A stretch of DNA of 64,000 nt, from positions 1 to 64,000 of the forward strand of contig NZ_MACI01000043.1 in NCBI RefSeq assembly GCF_001884105.1, in the 5' to 3' direction. This stretch comes from Bacillus luti (GTDB lineage Bacteria > Bacillota > Bacilli > Bacillales > Bacillaceae_G). Of this stretch, positions 26,182-34,868 are shown piece after piece. The translations under genes and the position numbers were made by a program. Each line of letters opens with the position of its first letter. The first letter of the stretch is position 1. The notes under the pieces are model-generated. The model was not told the origin of the DNA. It did not search any database and worked only from the letters and a program-made list of their open reading frames with translations.

Positions 26182-27054
26182 TTACTTTTTCAAAACAGGT
26201 ACCCATATCTCGCTCCTGAAATTCGGCGAGGATACGTCTTTACTTTCATTCCACAATATTTCCGGTCCTTCTGCTAGTTCATAGTTCGAAGAAGGGAACC
26301 ATTCGGAATAAATACGTCCCCATACATTTTGCAATGTTTCAGGAAATGGACCGACAGCTTCAAATATAGCCCAAGTTGAAGCTGCAACTTCCAGTTGGGC
26401 GAATTGCTCTGGACAATCTTTCGCTGTGGCTACTCCAATGTAGTGATCGAGTTCGCCTTTTTCTTCCATTCTTCCTTCAGAAAAGTTAGTAGAGGCACTA
26501 ATGATTCCATTAGGTTCCACATTTGAAAGCATCTTTAATGTTTGAATAGACTCTGGGTTTAAACTTTTCCACATAGAAGCAATTTCTTCATTTACACCGT
26601 TAAATACAATCGGTACGCGTTTTGTAATACCTATAATTCGAAATGGTTCTTTTTCTTCAATTCGATAGTTCATTTCATTTCCTCCTTGAATCGATAACTG
26701 GAAGGTCATTGGTGAATAAGCTTTCAAAGAATGACTACTATTTCGGGCCTCTGAAGGTGTTATGCCGTGCAAATTTTGAAAGGCACGAGAGAATGAATCT
26801 GGTGAGTTGTATCCATATTTTATAGCGACATCAATGACTTTTACATTGCTGTTTTGTAGTTCAAAGGCAGCAAGAGTAAGACGTCTACAACGAATATATT
26901 CTGATAGTGATATGCCAGCTAGAAATGAAAACATTCTTTTGAAATGATATTCCGAGCAGTAAGCTAGCCTTGCAACTTCTTTAAAATTAATTTCATTTGT
27001 TAGGTTGTTTTCAATATAGCGCATTGCAGTATTCATATGTTTAAGTGAATCCAT
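26182..27054 (-). CDS. AraC-family regulator with GyrI-like domain
   Basis: A protein of 290 residues: a tandem AraC helix-turn-helix at about 1-105 ([20 protein letters not shown] and [19 protein letters not shown]), then a GyrI-like ligand-binding domain (about 125-290). This Rob/BmrR-style layout often controls drug or stress response genes. The frame extends to 27141, but AGGAGG before the ATG at 27054 fixes the start. It diverges from the orphan BceAB pair across a 305-base region that holds two BceR-type boxes. Confidence 0.88.
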   Translation of the reverse strand: MDSLKHMNTAMRYIENNLTNEINFKEVARLAYCSEYHFKRMFSFLAGISLSEYIRCRRLTLAAFELQNSNVKVIDVAIKYGYNSPDSFSRAFQNLHGITPSEARNSSHSLKAYSPMTFQLSIQGGNEMNYRIEEKEPFRIIGITKRVPIVFNGVNEEIASMWKSLNPESIQTLKMLSNVEPNGIISASTNFSEGRMEEKGELDHYIGVATAKDCPEQFAQLEVAASTWAIFEAVGPFPETLQNVWGRIYSEWFPSSNYELAEGPEILWNESKDVSSPNFRSEIWVPVLKK

Positions 27055-27142
27055 ATGATGACCTCCTCTGTACATAGAATAGCAAGAACGAAATAGCTCC
27101 ATCCGACATTTTGTGCACAACTTTGTAGGTAGTTTTTTCACC

Positions 27143-27206
27143 TTACAAAAATGTAATGTTCCTGTAAGGAGAATGAATGGATGGCATGATATCCCAATGT
27201 TATAGT
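27143..27206 (+). promoter_or_regulatory. BceR-type box D and possible upstream promoter
   Basis: TTACA-AAAA-TGTAA (27143-27156) is followed after six bases by TGTAAG (27163-27168). The box is an exact match to the BceR-type core. The -35 region at 27174 is degenerate (TGAATGGA), and TATAGT at 27201 may be a -10. It lies 117 bases upstream of the better promoter A and points the same way. Confidence 0.55.
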
Positions 27207-27259
27207 AACAAAGTACTTTGATTCAGTAGGTTAAATTTTGATGTCTTTACTTACGTGCC

Positions 27260-27321
27260 TTACATAACTGTCATGTTTGTGTAAGAAACATCGATAGTGG
27301 CAAGAGTAGAGAATGTATATA
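27260..27321 (+). promoter_or_regulatory. BceR-type box A and promoter of orphan bceAB
   Basis: TTACA (27260), TAAC, TGTCA (27269), six bases, TGTAAG (27280), five bases, TCGATAGT (27291-27298), 17 bases after GATAGT, then TATATA (27316-27321). The half-sites lie on one DNA face at 11-base steps and the -35 is weak, as in activator-dependent promoters. The same layout and spacing recur at 35813 and 47391. Confidence 0.75.
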
Positions 27322-27359
27322 GTTGAAGATAGAGAATAGATGAAATGAGGGATGTCGAG

Positions 27360-28130
27360 ATGAAAACAGTGTTAGAAGCAAAAAATATTAAAAAAGTATA
27401 TGACACGGGTGGTAATAAATTTGCAGCGTTAAAGGGTATTAACTTACAAGTAAAAGAAGGTGAGTTTGTTGGAATTATGGGTCCTTCTGGTTCTGGTAAG
27501 ACGACACTACTAAATGTTCTTTCTACAATTGATAATGCGACGAATGGTGAAATTTTAATTGATGGAAAAGATATCGTGAAAATGAATGATGATAAGTTAG
27601 CGTTATTCCGCCGCGATCATTTAGGGTTCATTTTCCAAGATTATAACTTATTAGATACGTTAACGGTGAAAGAGAATATTGCTTTACCACTTGCGTTATC
27701 GAAAGTGAAAGCGAGTGAGATTGATCGCCGCGTTCTTGAAATCTCAAAGAAATTTGGCATTGATCACATTTTAAGCCAGTTCCCATATCAAGTATCTGGT
27801 GGACAGAAGCAAAGATGCGCGGCATCGCGTGCAATTGTTACAAATCCAAGTATGATTTTCGGGGACGAGCCAACTGGAGCACTTGATTCTAAATCAGCGA
27901 CAGATTTATTAGAAAGTATGAAGTCGTTAAATGAATATGATAACTCTACAATTTTAATGGTAACGCACGATGCGTTTGCGGCGAGTTACTGTAAACGAGT
28001 TATTTTCATTAAAGATGGTGAGTTATATAAAGAATTACACCGCGGCGAATTAACGCGTAAACAATTCTTCCAACAAGTCGTTGACGTAATGTCTTCTATT
28101 TCCGGAGGTATGGCTGATGACCTTATCTAG
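27360..28130 (+). CDS. BceA-type ABC ATPase (orphan pair)
   Basis: A 256-residue ATPase with Walker A (GPSGSGKTT), Q-loop (FIFQDYNLLDTLT), signature (VSGGQKQR), Walker B (MIFGDEPTGALD) and the BceA tail (KDGELYKELHRG). The frame begins at 27345, but the ATG at 27360 has GAGGG at the right distance. Unlike usual bce loci there is no kinase or regulator next to it. BceR-type boxes upstream suggest control by a regulator encoded elsewhere. It overlaps its permease gene by 14 bases. Confidence 0.9.
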   Translation: MKTVLEAKNIKKVYDTGGNKFAALKGINLQVKEGEFVGIMGPSGSGKTTLLNVLSTIDNATNGEILIDGKDIVKMNDDKLALFRRDHLGFIFQDYNLLDTLTVKENIALPLALSKVKASEIDRRVLEISKKFGIDHILSQFPYQVSGGQKQRCAASRAIVTNPSMIFGDEPTGALDSKSATDLLESMKSLNEYDNSTILMVTHDAFAASYCKRVIFIKDGELYKELHRGELTRKQFFQQVVDVMSSISGGMADDLI

Positions 28131-30066
28131 CATTGCCCTCCGCAACATACAGCGGAATTTTAAAGACTACTTTGTGTATTTTGCATCTATGATTTTTAGT
28201 ATTGTCATTTATTTTACCTTTAAAGCGCTGCAATACAATTCACAAATGGAAAAAGCAGCGGAAGCTTCTAAAAAAATTAGCGGGGCATTCCAAGTTTCGA
28301 GTGTCATGCTTATCATTTTCGTGGCAGTGTTCATTATATATTCGAACGGTTTCTTTACACGTAAACGTAAAAAAGAAGTTGGACTATATTCCTTATTAGG
28401 TATTCGAAAAAGACAAATCGGTAAAATGCTCTTTTATGAAAATATGTTAATGGGATTAATGTCTTTAATTATCGGAATTGCGATTGGTAGTGTCCTTTCG
28501 AAGCTATTCCTTGAACTGCTAGTAAGCATGATGGGATTAAACTTAAATGTTCATTTTGAAGTACCGATGGCTGCAATTGTTGATACGGCACTTATTTTCC
28601 TTGTGATTATTTTGTATACATCACTTCAAGGATATCGTTTAATTTATCGATTTAAGCTAATTGAACTTTTCCGTGCAGAACGTGAAGGAGAAGCAATGCC
28701 AAAAGGATCTGTCATTATGGCATTAATTTCAGTTGTCTTAATCGGTTCAGGTTATTTCTTAGCATTAATGTTCATGAAGGCAGTTCAATATGCAGACTTT
28801 ATGGCAGTTGCACTTTATATTTTACTGGCAACAGTATTAGGTACGTACTTACTATTTATGTTCTTTACAGTATTCGTATTGAAACGTGCAAGAACGAATA
28901 AATCATCGTTTTATAACGGTATGAATATGGTAACGACGTCACAGCTACTATATCGTATTAAAGGAAATGCAAAGTCACTTGCGACAATTTCTATTTTAAG
29001 CGCGGTAACATTAACAGCGGTTGGTACGTCAGTTACGATGTATTACAACACATTTACGCAATCAAAAGTAGTTGCACCATATAGCTATTCTTATGAGAAA
29101 AAAGATGCAGCGCTTGATAAGAAAGTAAATGCGATTTTTGCAGAAGAGAAGAAAAATCATCCGATTAAAGATCAATTTGAAATTGAGACAGTTCCTGTAA
29201 AAGGGAAGTTTGAAGGAGATAAAGTTGATTTCATTCTGAATATGAACTATACGATTTCAGAGAAGTATCAGTTTATGTCACAGTCTGAATTTAACAAGCT
29301 TGCTAAAAAAATTGATGCAGAAACAGTGAATGTAGCTGCTGGTGAAGCATTTATATATGATAGTTCGTATATTGAAGGGCATGAGTTTAGTCCACAATAT
29401 AAAGGAAACAAAGCAGTATTCCAAATCGGAAACGAAACGAAGCAATTAAAAATTCAAGGTGCCAATGACGTCGCGATTACAAATTTAGGTGAATTAGTTG
29501 TTGTCGTTTCAGATGAAATGTATGAGCAAGCGAAGCAAGCATTTGGAACACGCGTTGTAAAAAATATTGATGTAAAAGATGAAAAAGATAGTAAAGTGTT
29601 AACAGAAAAATTAACAAAAGTGATGCCAGCTGGTGAATCAGAAATGGTGCCATCATTTAGAGATTTCTACACTGGTTTCCATATGGGGCTTGAAGGAACA
29701 GGATTAATGATGTTTATTGGAATGTTCTTAGGTCTTGTATTCTTACTAGCAACAGGTTCTATCATTTACTTTAAACAATTAACAGAAGCAAATGCTGATC
29801 GTGAGCGTTATGTTGTACTTCACAAAATAGGGGTCACAAAACAAGAAATGAAAAAAGCTATTGCAAAACAAGTAAGCTTTATCTTTGCGATCCCGTTAGT
29901 AATCGGAATCCTGCACAGCTTGTTTGCATTAAAAGGTTTAGGGAACATACTACCATTTGAAATTATGATTCCGCTCCTAATTAGTATTGGAGTATATGGC
30001 GTCATTTATATCGGATATTACTTCATCACAGTTCGTTCTTATTATAAGATTGTGAGCGCGAAGTAA
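28117..30066 (+). CDS. BceB-type ABC permease (orphan pair)
   Basis: A 649-residue permease with ten expected membrane segments, an FtsX-like domain (RKKEVGLYSLLGIRKRQIG near 85-105) and a large external domain (about 315-520) between segments seven and eight. It differs clearly from the three minus-strand copies at 14-21 kb in both membrane and external parts. With its ATPase it should protect the wall synthesis cycle from a peptide antibiotic such as bacitracin. The exact drug cannot be read from sequence. Confidence 0.9.
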   Translation: MTLSSIALRNIQRNFKDYFVYFASMIFSIVIYFTFKALQYNSQMEKAAEASKKISGAFQVSSVMLIIFVAVFIIYSNGFFTRKRKKEVGLYSLLGIRKRQIGKMLFYENMLMGLMSLIIGIAIGSVLSKLFLELLVSMMGLNLNVHFEVPMAAIVDTALIFLVIILYTSLQGYRLIYRFKLIELFRAEREGEAMPKGSVIMALISVVLIGSGYFLALMFMKAVQYADFMAVALYILLATVLGTYLLFMFFTVFVLKRARTNKSSFYNGMNMVTTSQLLYRIKGNAKSLATISILSAVTLTAVGTSVTMYYNTFTQSKVVAPYSYSYEKKDAALDKKVNAIFAEEKKNHPIKDQFEIETVPVKGKFEGDKVDFILNMNYTISEKYQFMSQSEFNKLAKKIDAETVNVAAGEAFIYDSSYIEGHEFSPQYKGNKAVFQIGNETKQLKIQGANDVAITNLGELVVVVSDEMYEQAKQAFGTRVVKNIDVKDEKDSKVLTEKLTKVMPAGESEMVPSFRDFYTGFHMGLEGTGLMMFIGMFLGLVFLLATGSIIYFKQLTEANADRERYVVLHKIGVTKQEMKKAIAKQVSFIFAIPLVIGILHSLFALKGLGNILPFEIMIPLLISIGVYGVIYIGYYFITVRSYYKIVSAK

Positions 30067-30088
30067 TAGGAGATAATTATAAGAAGCT

Positions 30089-30136
30089 AAAAAGCCATTC
30101 ACTTAATTTTTTATGAGGTGAATGGCTTTTTGTTTT
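30089..30136 (+). terminator. Terminator of orphan bceAB
   Basis: A long stem (AAAAAGCCATTCAC, arms 30089-30102 and 30118-30131) ends in TTTTTG. The loop is 15 bases. Confidence 0.85.
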
Positions 30137-30168
30137 TGTATATAAGTGCGACTAAGAGGGAGACACAA

Positions 30169-30468
30169 TTAACGAGCATCAATTATGTCTATAAGACTAA
30201 AAGTATGTTTATGACCAAAGATATCTATGCATATTACAGTACGTTTTAAAGGATGTATTTCCATTACGGTCATGTACATTGTAGGAAAATAACCATTTTT
30301 ATAATACGTGATCAATATTTCTACTTCTGAAATGAATGAGCGTAATAAGGTGTCTTCAATTCTTTCTCTATCATCGTATGGTGATACTTTTCGTGTGTCT
30401 TTCGTGTCGGCAGATTGTTTAGACATAATATTCATTGAAATCGATTTAAATATGTTTGCACTGCTCAT
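30169..30468 (-). CDS. YolD-like protein
   Basis: A 99-residue protein with family marks: YDDRERIEDTLL near 30-42, ITYYKNGYF near 52-60, and a final IDIIDAR. YolD-like proteins usually sit next to a Y-family polymerase gene (UvrX/ImuB-like). Here no polymerase is adjacent. The role is unknown, possibly in the DNA damage response. AGGAGA is visible before the ATG on the minus strand. Confidence 0.7.
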   Translation of the reverse strand: MSSANIFKSISMNIMSKQSADTKDTRKVSPYDDRERIEDTLLRSFISEVEILITYYKNGYFPTMYMTVMEIHPLKRTVICIDIFGHKHTFSLIDIIDAR

Positions 30469-30680
30469 GCTTTCTATTCTCCTAACAATATATTTTCTAT
30501 ATAGGAAGGTTAATGACTATGGAAGTAGTTATTACAGATAATTTATAAGCATTTTGTTTATAGGACGATATTGGAAAACGAATTTGCTTGATACTAGAAA
30601 ATTAACAAATAAATTACCATATTTATAGTAATTTATTTGTCATTTTTGTACTTTTTTGAATGCGGTTAAAATTTTATTTG

Positions 30681-30742
30681 GGAGGAAGGAGAATAAAATG
30701 AATATGAGGTGAGAAAAGTATTATACTTATCTCACCTCATAG
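30681..30742 (+). other. Ribosome site, four-codon ORF and hairpin
   Basis: GGAGGAAGGAG stands before ATG AAT ATG AGG TGA, and the end of this tiny frame lies in an 11-bp hairpin (ATGAGGTGAGA, arms 30704-30714 and 30730-30740). It may be the remnant of a deleted gene, with its ribosome site fused to a terminator, or a leader peptide. The hairpin also stands next to the stop of the AraC-type gene on the minus strand and could end that transcript. Confidence 0.45.
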
Positions 30743-30755
30743 TAAGAAAACATCT

Positions 30756-31985
30756 TTATATAACAGTATGATTTTCACGATATTGTCTAGGTGTCATATT
30801 CGTGATTTTTTTGAAAACTCGTGTGAAATAACTTTGGTCATTAAAATTAAGCCATGTACAAATATCTGATAATGGATAGGTCGTTAATGTTAATAATTTT
30901 TTAGCTTCTTCTACCCGTTCTCTTTGAATGTATTCACTTAAAGGAATGCCCACTTCTTTTTTAAACAGTTTTGATAAATAAGTAGGAGAAATATGTAAAA
31001 GATTAGCAAGGTCATTGAGAGATATTTCATCGTAAATTTGCTTGTGAATATGATTAAGGCATGTAGTAATGGAATTAGAATATACTTGATTATTATATTC
31101 TTTAACACGTTCTGCAAAAGTACATAACGCATCTTCAATTAATCTATTTACGGAATACATGTTATCTAGTTTTTCAATGGTTTGTATATATAAAGTACCG
31201 AGTGAAAAAGCAATATCTGACGGAAGATTACCGTCTATCGCATACCGAATGGCTAGCGTAATTGCGATAATTCCATTGTTTTTTTGGTTTCTAAGTTGAT
31301 CGCCTTTGGATGAAATTGCCGCGTCTTCCTGAGGGAATGAATATGCATATTGTATGACCTTTTCTTTATTGCCTTCTTTAATTGCTGAAAAAAATTTACG
31401 TTCCAATGATATGTCATAATTTTGCGGATCATGCCGGCGACGTTTTGAAATGTATAGATCAGGATTTACGATTTTATAAGAAACGTCTTCGAGTAATTTA
31501 TTTTTCTCCCAAACAATATCTCGATCTAATTTTTCATTGAAGATTACGTAATGTAACCAAATACTTATATCGATGAGTGTACTTTTTTTTACCTCAGGTA
31601 GAAATTGATAGTAGTCTACTCCTTGTTGCATGTTATTCGTACAGTTAAAATATTTCATAAGTTTAATCGCCATTTCATCAGATACTTTTGGATAGGTAGT
31701 AGGACCGATTATAATTGTGCCTTTTATATGTTCATGGTTTGTTATATGGATGATAATGAAATTTTCAAGATACTCATTCCCTTTGAAAAGTGGGAAATTA
31801 CAAGGAGCATTTTCTTGATACATCTCACTAAGATGTTCTTCTTTAGAAGAATAAAAAGGACTACAAATCGTATGAGAAGTAGCTTCATATAAAATTTTTT
31901 TGTCAGTAGATAAAAACTGAATAGGTACATGAAAAGTTCTATGCACAAGATCACATAAGTATTGTAGATCAATGGATTTATTCAT
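30756..31985 (-). CDS. Large AraC-family regulator
   Basis: A 409-residue protein with a C-terminal AraC tandem helix-turn-helix (about 305-405: ISLNDLANLLHISPTYLSKLF and PLSDICTWLNFNDQSYFTRVF) and a long N-terminal region of about 290 residues. The first 140 residues resemble a small-ligand (PAS/GAF-like) sensor, though no firm family can be named. No neighbouring gene is an obvious target. An AAAGGAGAAAATA site precedes the ATG. Confidence 0.8.
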   Translation of the reverse strand: MNKSIDLQYLCDLVHRTFHVPIQFLSTDKKILYEATSHTICSPFYSSKEEHLSEMYQENAPCNFPLFKGNEYLENFIIIHITNHEHIKGTIIIGPTTYPKVSDEMAIKLMKYFNCTNNMQQGVDYYQFLPEVKKSTLIDISIWLHYVIFNEKLDRDIVWEKNKLLEDVSYKIVNPDLYISKRRRHDPQNYDISLERKFFSAIKEGNKEKVIQYAYSFPQEDAAISSKGDQLRNQKNNGIIAITLAIRYAIDGNLPSDIAFSLGTLYIQTIEKLDNMYSVNRLIEDALCTFAERVKEYNNQVYSNSITTCLNHIHKQIYDEISLNDLANLLHISPTYLSKLFKKEVGIPLSEYIQRERVEEAKKLLTLTTYPLSDICTWLNFNDQSYFTRVFKKITNMTPRQYRENHTVI

Positions 31986-32053
31986 TATTTTCTCCTTTTA
32001 AATAGTATTAAATCTACATCCATTTCCATAAGATGTGAATTTCTTAATATTCA

Positions 32054-32211
32054 TTTATCCCGCTTTAATGGGCAGTAAGAACCCCACCTCAAAATTCAGC
32101 GAAAGCAAAGAAGTTAGGTGGGGGATCAACTGCCCATAAAAGTCCGATTGGTGAAGGCTAATAATCAGTGGGGGATGAAGAAAACCCCCACTGATTAAAG
32201 TTTCACTTTAT
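32054..32211. repeat. bcr1-like repeat with TTTAT duplication
   Basis: A highly folded, non-coding stretch of about 148 bp lies between two TTTAT copies (32054-32058 and 32207-32211). It contains paired segments GGGCAG/CTGCCC, CCCCACCT/AGGTGGGG and AATCAGTGGGGG/CCCCCACTGATT. Size, structure and the TTTAT target duplication agree with bcr1, a small mobile-type repeat specific to the B. cereus group. The identification is from memory of the family and not from alignment. Confidence 0.75.
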
Positions 32212-32442
32212 TCTTACTTTTTATAAAAAGATTGCATATATTTACGGATTCATTTACTTAGGTGTTGTATAGCAAAAGACGTATTGATGGTGGTTTCCAT
32301 AAAAGTTTTCTTTTATATCTATTATACCAAATAAATAAATACAGAAGAGTTATTTATATCCAAAACCCCTTCCTAATTATTATTAGTTGAAATAATCGAG
32401 TTGTTATTACATGGTAAAATATAGAAGGAGGAGGCGGGAAGT

Positions 32443-32622
32443 ATGCTACTTATTGTTAGCCTTATATTAATTGGAATTATGTGTAGTATGAGAATAGTAT
32501 CCTTACATATGATAGAACGGCAAATAATAGAAGAGCGATATGTATATTGCCCAAAATGTGATGCGAAAATTAGAAGAGGAAACTCTGCTCCTTTTTGTTC
32601 GAAGTGTAATTTAATATTTTAA
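32443..32622 (+). CDS. 59-residue membrane protein with zinc ribbon
   Basis: The small gene has GGAGGAGGCGGG before its ATG. The product has one N-terminal membrane helix (about 2-20), a short linker and two CxxC knuckles (CPKC at 36-39 and CSKC at 52-55), so a cytosolic zinc ribbon on a membrane anchor. No family is recognised. A strong terminator follows, so it is a single-gene unit. It is too short for many gene finders. Confidence 0.75.
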   Translation: MLLIVSLILIGIMCSMRIVSLHMIERQIIEERYVYCPKCDAKIRRGNSAPFCSKCNLIF

Positions 32623-32630
32623 AGAAGATA

Positions 32631-32674
32631 AAAAGGCCGCAACGAACATATTTCAGTTCGTTGTGGCCTTTTTT
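32631..32674 (+). terminator. Terminator of the zinc-ribbon gene
   Basis: A 17-bp stem with one G-T pair (AAAAGGCCGCAACGAAC against its partner at 32656-32672) runs into T6. Confidence 0.88.
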
Positions 32675-33107
32675 GAATGAAGAATAATAACAACTTTCTA
32701 TGTTCCACTTATAATTTCTACAGTTATCTCCACAAGAATAGTGGATTTTGTTAAATAAAATCATTTTTAATAATTTTATTTTGGAGCTACAGACGTTGAA
32801 ACATAAAATTGTTACTTATTAGTATCTATAACACTTTAAAGTGCGTACTTTTTATTGCATTTCTTTTTAAGGAAATATTAAGAAACCAAAGCACTATTTA
32901 TTAAGAAAATGTATCTGTACTGAAGTCTGTTGCCTGAACAAAGTTTGTCCTCTCCCTTATATCAAGGTGCTTCTTTCCTTCGTTGTATATAAAAATCACT
33001 AGAGCATGCAAATAGACCATTCTGCTATTTTTAAGTAGTATTATTAGAATGTCACAGGCAAGTATGGCTATGTTATACTTTGGTGAAATTGAAAAGTTTA
33101 TATAGAG
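32675..33107. other. Intergenic stretch without a gene
   Basis: No open frame with a ribosome site was found in these 430 bases. A perfect 12-bp palindrome CACTTTAAAGTG lies at 32832-32843 next to GCGTACTTT, which looks like an operator. TATACT at about 33074 is a likely -10 for the next gene. The palindrome is 270 bases from that gene and could be left over from a lost neighbour. Confidence 0.45.
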
Positions 33108-33113
33108 GTGAAG

Positions 33114-33803
33114 ATGATACATATGCAAAAAGATATTTTGAAACTATTAGATAAAAAACAAAGTAACTATGAATTTCCTGCTTTTGATAATGAAGATATG
33201 GATATTTCACAAGTGAAATTCTCTCTTTTCTTTAAAGATAATAAGGATTGGTTAATGGTGTTTCAAATTGTTGGTGTAGGTTCATTAGGGGTATTTAATG
33301 ATATTCAAGTATATGGCGATAGAATTACTCATTCAATGGGTGATGATGGTATTTTGCAATTAAATGATGGAGATTATGAATTATTTGATGATGAAGGTAA
33401 TTTTATACCGGATATGTATACTGGCAGTTTAAAAATACGTGAGCATCATTTTGAATATAAATTTACAGAAGAAGAGTATGGAGATAATGGAATAGATGTA
33501 CAAACGACAGAATCTTATCCAAGAGATTTCATGCGTATGCTTGCTACTCATGACGAAGCTAGAAAATTATTATGGTGGGATAAAGAAGAGATTTTAGAAG
33601 AGTTCGGTTTAGAAGGCGATTGGGAAGTAGCGTATGAAACGGAAGAATGGAAACACGTTGAAGAAGAGAAAGTAAGTGAAAATGAATTTTTCCAATCAGT
33701 AGCCGCTGCAATAGAGACGCAAGATACAGGCGTTATTGTGAATAAGGATTGTAATACGCACTGGAAAAATTGGGTGGAGTTTGATTACGAAAACTTATAT
33801 TAA
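33114..33803 (+). CDS. Acidic cytosolic protein of unknown function
   Basis: A protein of about 229 residues, very rich in Asp and Glu, without signal peptide or membrane segment. The middle is beta-rich (VFQIVGVGSLGVFNDIQVYG) and the C-terminal part is helical, ending with NWVEFDYENLY. No family is recognised with confidence. Its size and acidity resemble some immunity-type proteins, but no toxin gene is adjacent. Start choice is uncertain: GTG 33108, ATG 33114 and ATG 33123 share one AGAGGTG region. The middle ATG has the best spacing. Confidence 0.7.
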   Translation: MIHMQKDILKLLDKKQSNYEFPAFDNEDMDISQVKFSLFFKDNKDWLMVFQIVGVGSLGVFNDIQVYGDRITHSMGDDGILQLNDGDYELFDDEGNFIPDMYTGSLKIREHHFEYKFTEEEYGDNGIDVQTTESYPRDFMRMLATHDEARKLLWWDKEEILEEFGLEGDWEVAYETEEWKHVEEEKVSENEFFQSVAAAIETQDTGVIVNKDCNTHWKNWVEFDYENLY

Positions 33804-33837
33804 AAATGAAAAAACAGGTTAAAATACCTTTCTAATA

Positions 33838-33880
33838 AAAAAGACGAGCTAAAGTGTTGAAACTTTAGTTCGTCTTTTTG
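33838..33880. terminator. Bidirectional terminator
   Basis: The 17-bp stem AAAAAGACGAGCTAAAG pairs with 33863-33879 with one G-T pair. It lies between convergent genes and carries A/T runs on both sides. Confidence 0.88.
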
Positions 33881-33882
33881 TA

Positions 33883-34785
33883 TTACACAACCGCAGGATT
33901 ATAAATCATCGTAAAGTGCCCTTGTAACAATTCTATATGACATGGTGTATGAAGCGAACTTTCGCCATCTGTATCTACTTCTTTTTCTTCTTCTGTTTCA
34001 ATATGAATGGATTTCGCTTTTACGTGGAAGATGTCATTTTCATTTGTGTCTTCGAATAGTTTCTTGCCGATATAATCTTTAAATGCTTGAATCCCCGTTG
34101 ATTTGACTACGAAAATATCAAGTGTTCCATCATCGCATTTTACATTTGGAATAAAGGAAGGAATACCACCAAGATATTCACCGTTTCCTACCATAACAAG
34201 GACAGCTTCGTCTTCATATACTTGTCCGTCGTAAGTGATTTTGACTGGGAATGTTTCAGCGTTTTTGACAGTTCGAATGGTGCTTAAGTAGTAACCAATT
34301 TTACCAAGCTTTGCTTTCTCTTCTGCGTCAATATTGTTTGATACTTCAGAAACGAGTCCAATACCCCAGAAGTTTAAGAAGTGTTGTCCGTTTGCTTTTG
34401 CGACGTCAACTGGTTTTACGTGTTCCTTTGTGATCAGTTTTGCTGCGTCTGCAATATTTTGCGGAACACCAAGTGTACGAGAGAAGTCGTTGCAAGTTCC
34501 GCCTGGAATGATTGCAAGTGTAGGTCTAGTTTCAAGAGGGGCTAATCCGTTTGTGCATTCAAATACAGTTCCGTCACCACCAAAGACGATAATTAAATCT
34601 ACTTTACTAGCAAACTCTTGGCAATATTTTGTTGCATCACCTTGCTTTTTCGTATGAAGGATATGTAAATCAGGAAAAGCTGTGGCAAGAGGTGGTACGA
34701 TTTTCGCTAAATTTGTATGTAAGTCGCCTTGACCGGCTTTCGGATTTACGATGAGGAGTACTTTTTCAAATTTTGTCTTTGGCAT
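33883..34785 (-). CDS. Diacylglycerol/lipid kinase family protein
   Basis: A 300-residue protein of the DAGK catalytic family (YegS/DgkB type). It carries NPKAGQGD near 14-21, the nucleotide-binding GGDGTVFE near 69-76, and PGGTCNDFSRTLG near 94-106. It would phosphorylate a lipid such as diacylglycerol at the membrane. It is a second-type lipid kinase and not the small integral DgkA. The essential housekeeping DgkB copy cannot be distinguished from a paralogue here, so no symbol is given. A GGGAGAG site precedes the start. Confidence 0.88.
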   Translation of the reverse strand: MPKTKFEKVLLIVNPKAGQGDLHTNLAKIVPPLATAFPDLHILHTKKQGDATKYCQEFASKVDLIIVFGGDGTVFECTNGLAPLETRPTLAIIPGGTCNDFSRTLGVPQNIADAAKLITKEHVKPVDVAKANGQHFLNFWGIGLVSEVSNNIDAEEKAKLGKIGYYLSTIRTVKNAETFPVKITYDGQVYEDEAVLVMVGNGEYLGGIPSFIPNVKCDDGTLDIFVVKSTGIQAFKDYIGKKLFEDTNENDIFHVKAKSIHIETEEEKEVDTDGESSLHTPCHIELLQGHFTMIYNPAVV

Positions 34786-34823
34786 TTTTATTCTCTCCCT
34801 TTGTCTTGTACGAATCGTGATAG

Positions 34824-34862
34824 AAAATAAACTTTCATCAGTAATTGATGAAAGTTTATTTT
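34824..34862 (-). terminator. Terminator after hpt
   Basis: A 17-bp perfect stem (arms 34824-34840 and 34846-34862) lies directly after the hpt stop on the minus strand and before the lipid kinase gene, so the two genes are separate units. Confidence 0.85.
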
Positions 34863-34868
34863 GTTATA

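Noticed and set aside
27280-27298. Reading TGTAAG and CGATAG in the shared promoters as -35 and -10 of an ECF sigma factor
   Set aside because: They are only six bases apart, far too close for -35/-10 elements. A -10 (T/G)ATAYA exists 17 bases after GATAGT in all three cases, so the upstream words are better read as regulator half-sites.
30308-30541. 77-residue plus-strand frame over the YolD gene
   Set aside because: The minus-strand product matches YolD motifs, while the plus frame has no family marks or ribosome site.
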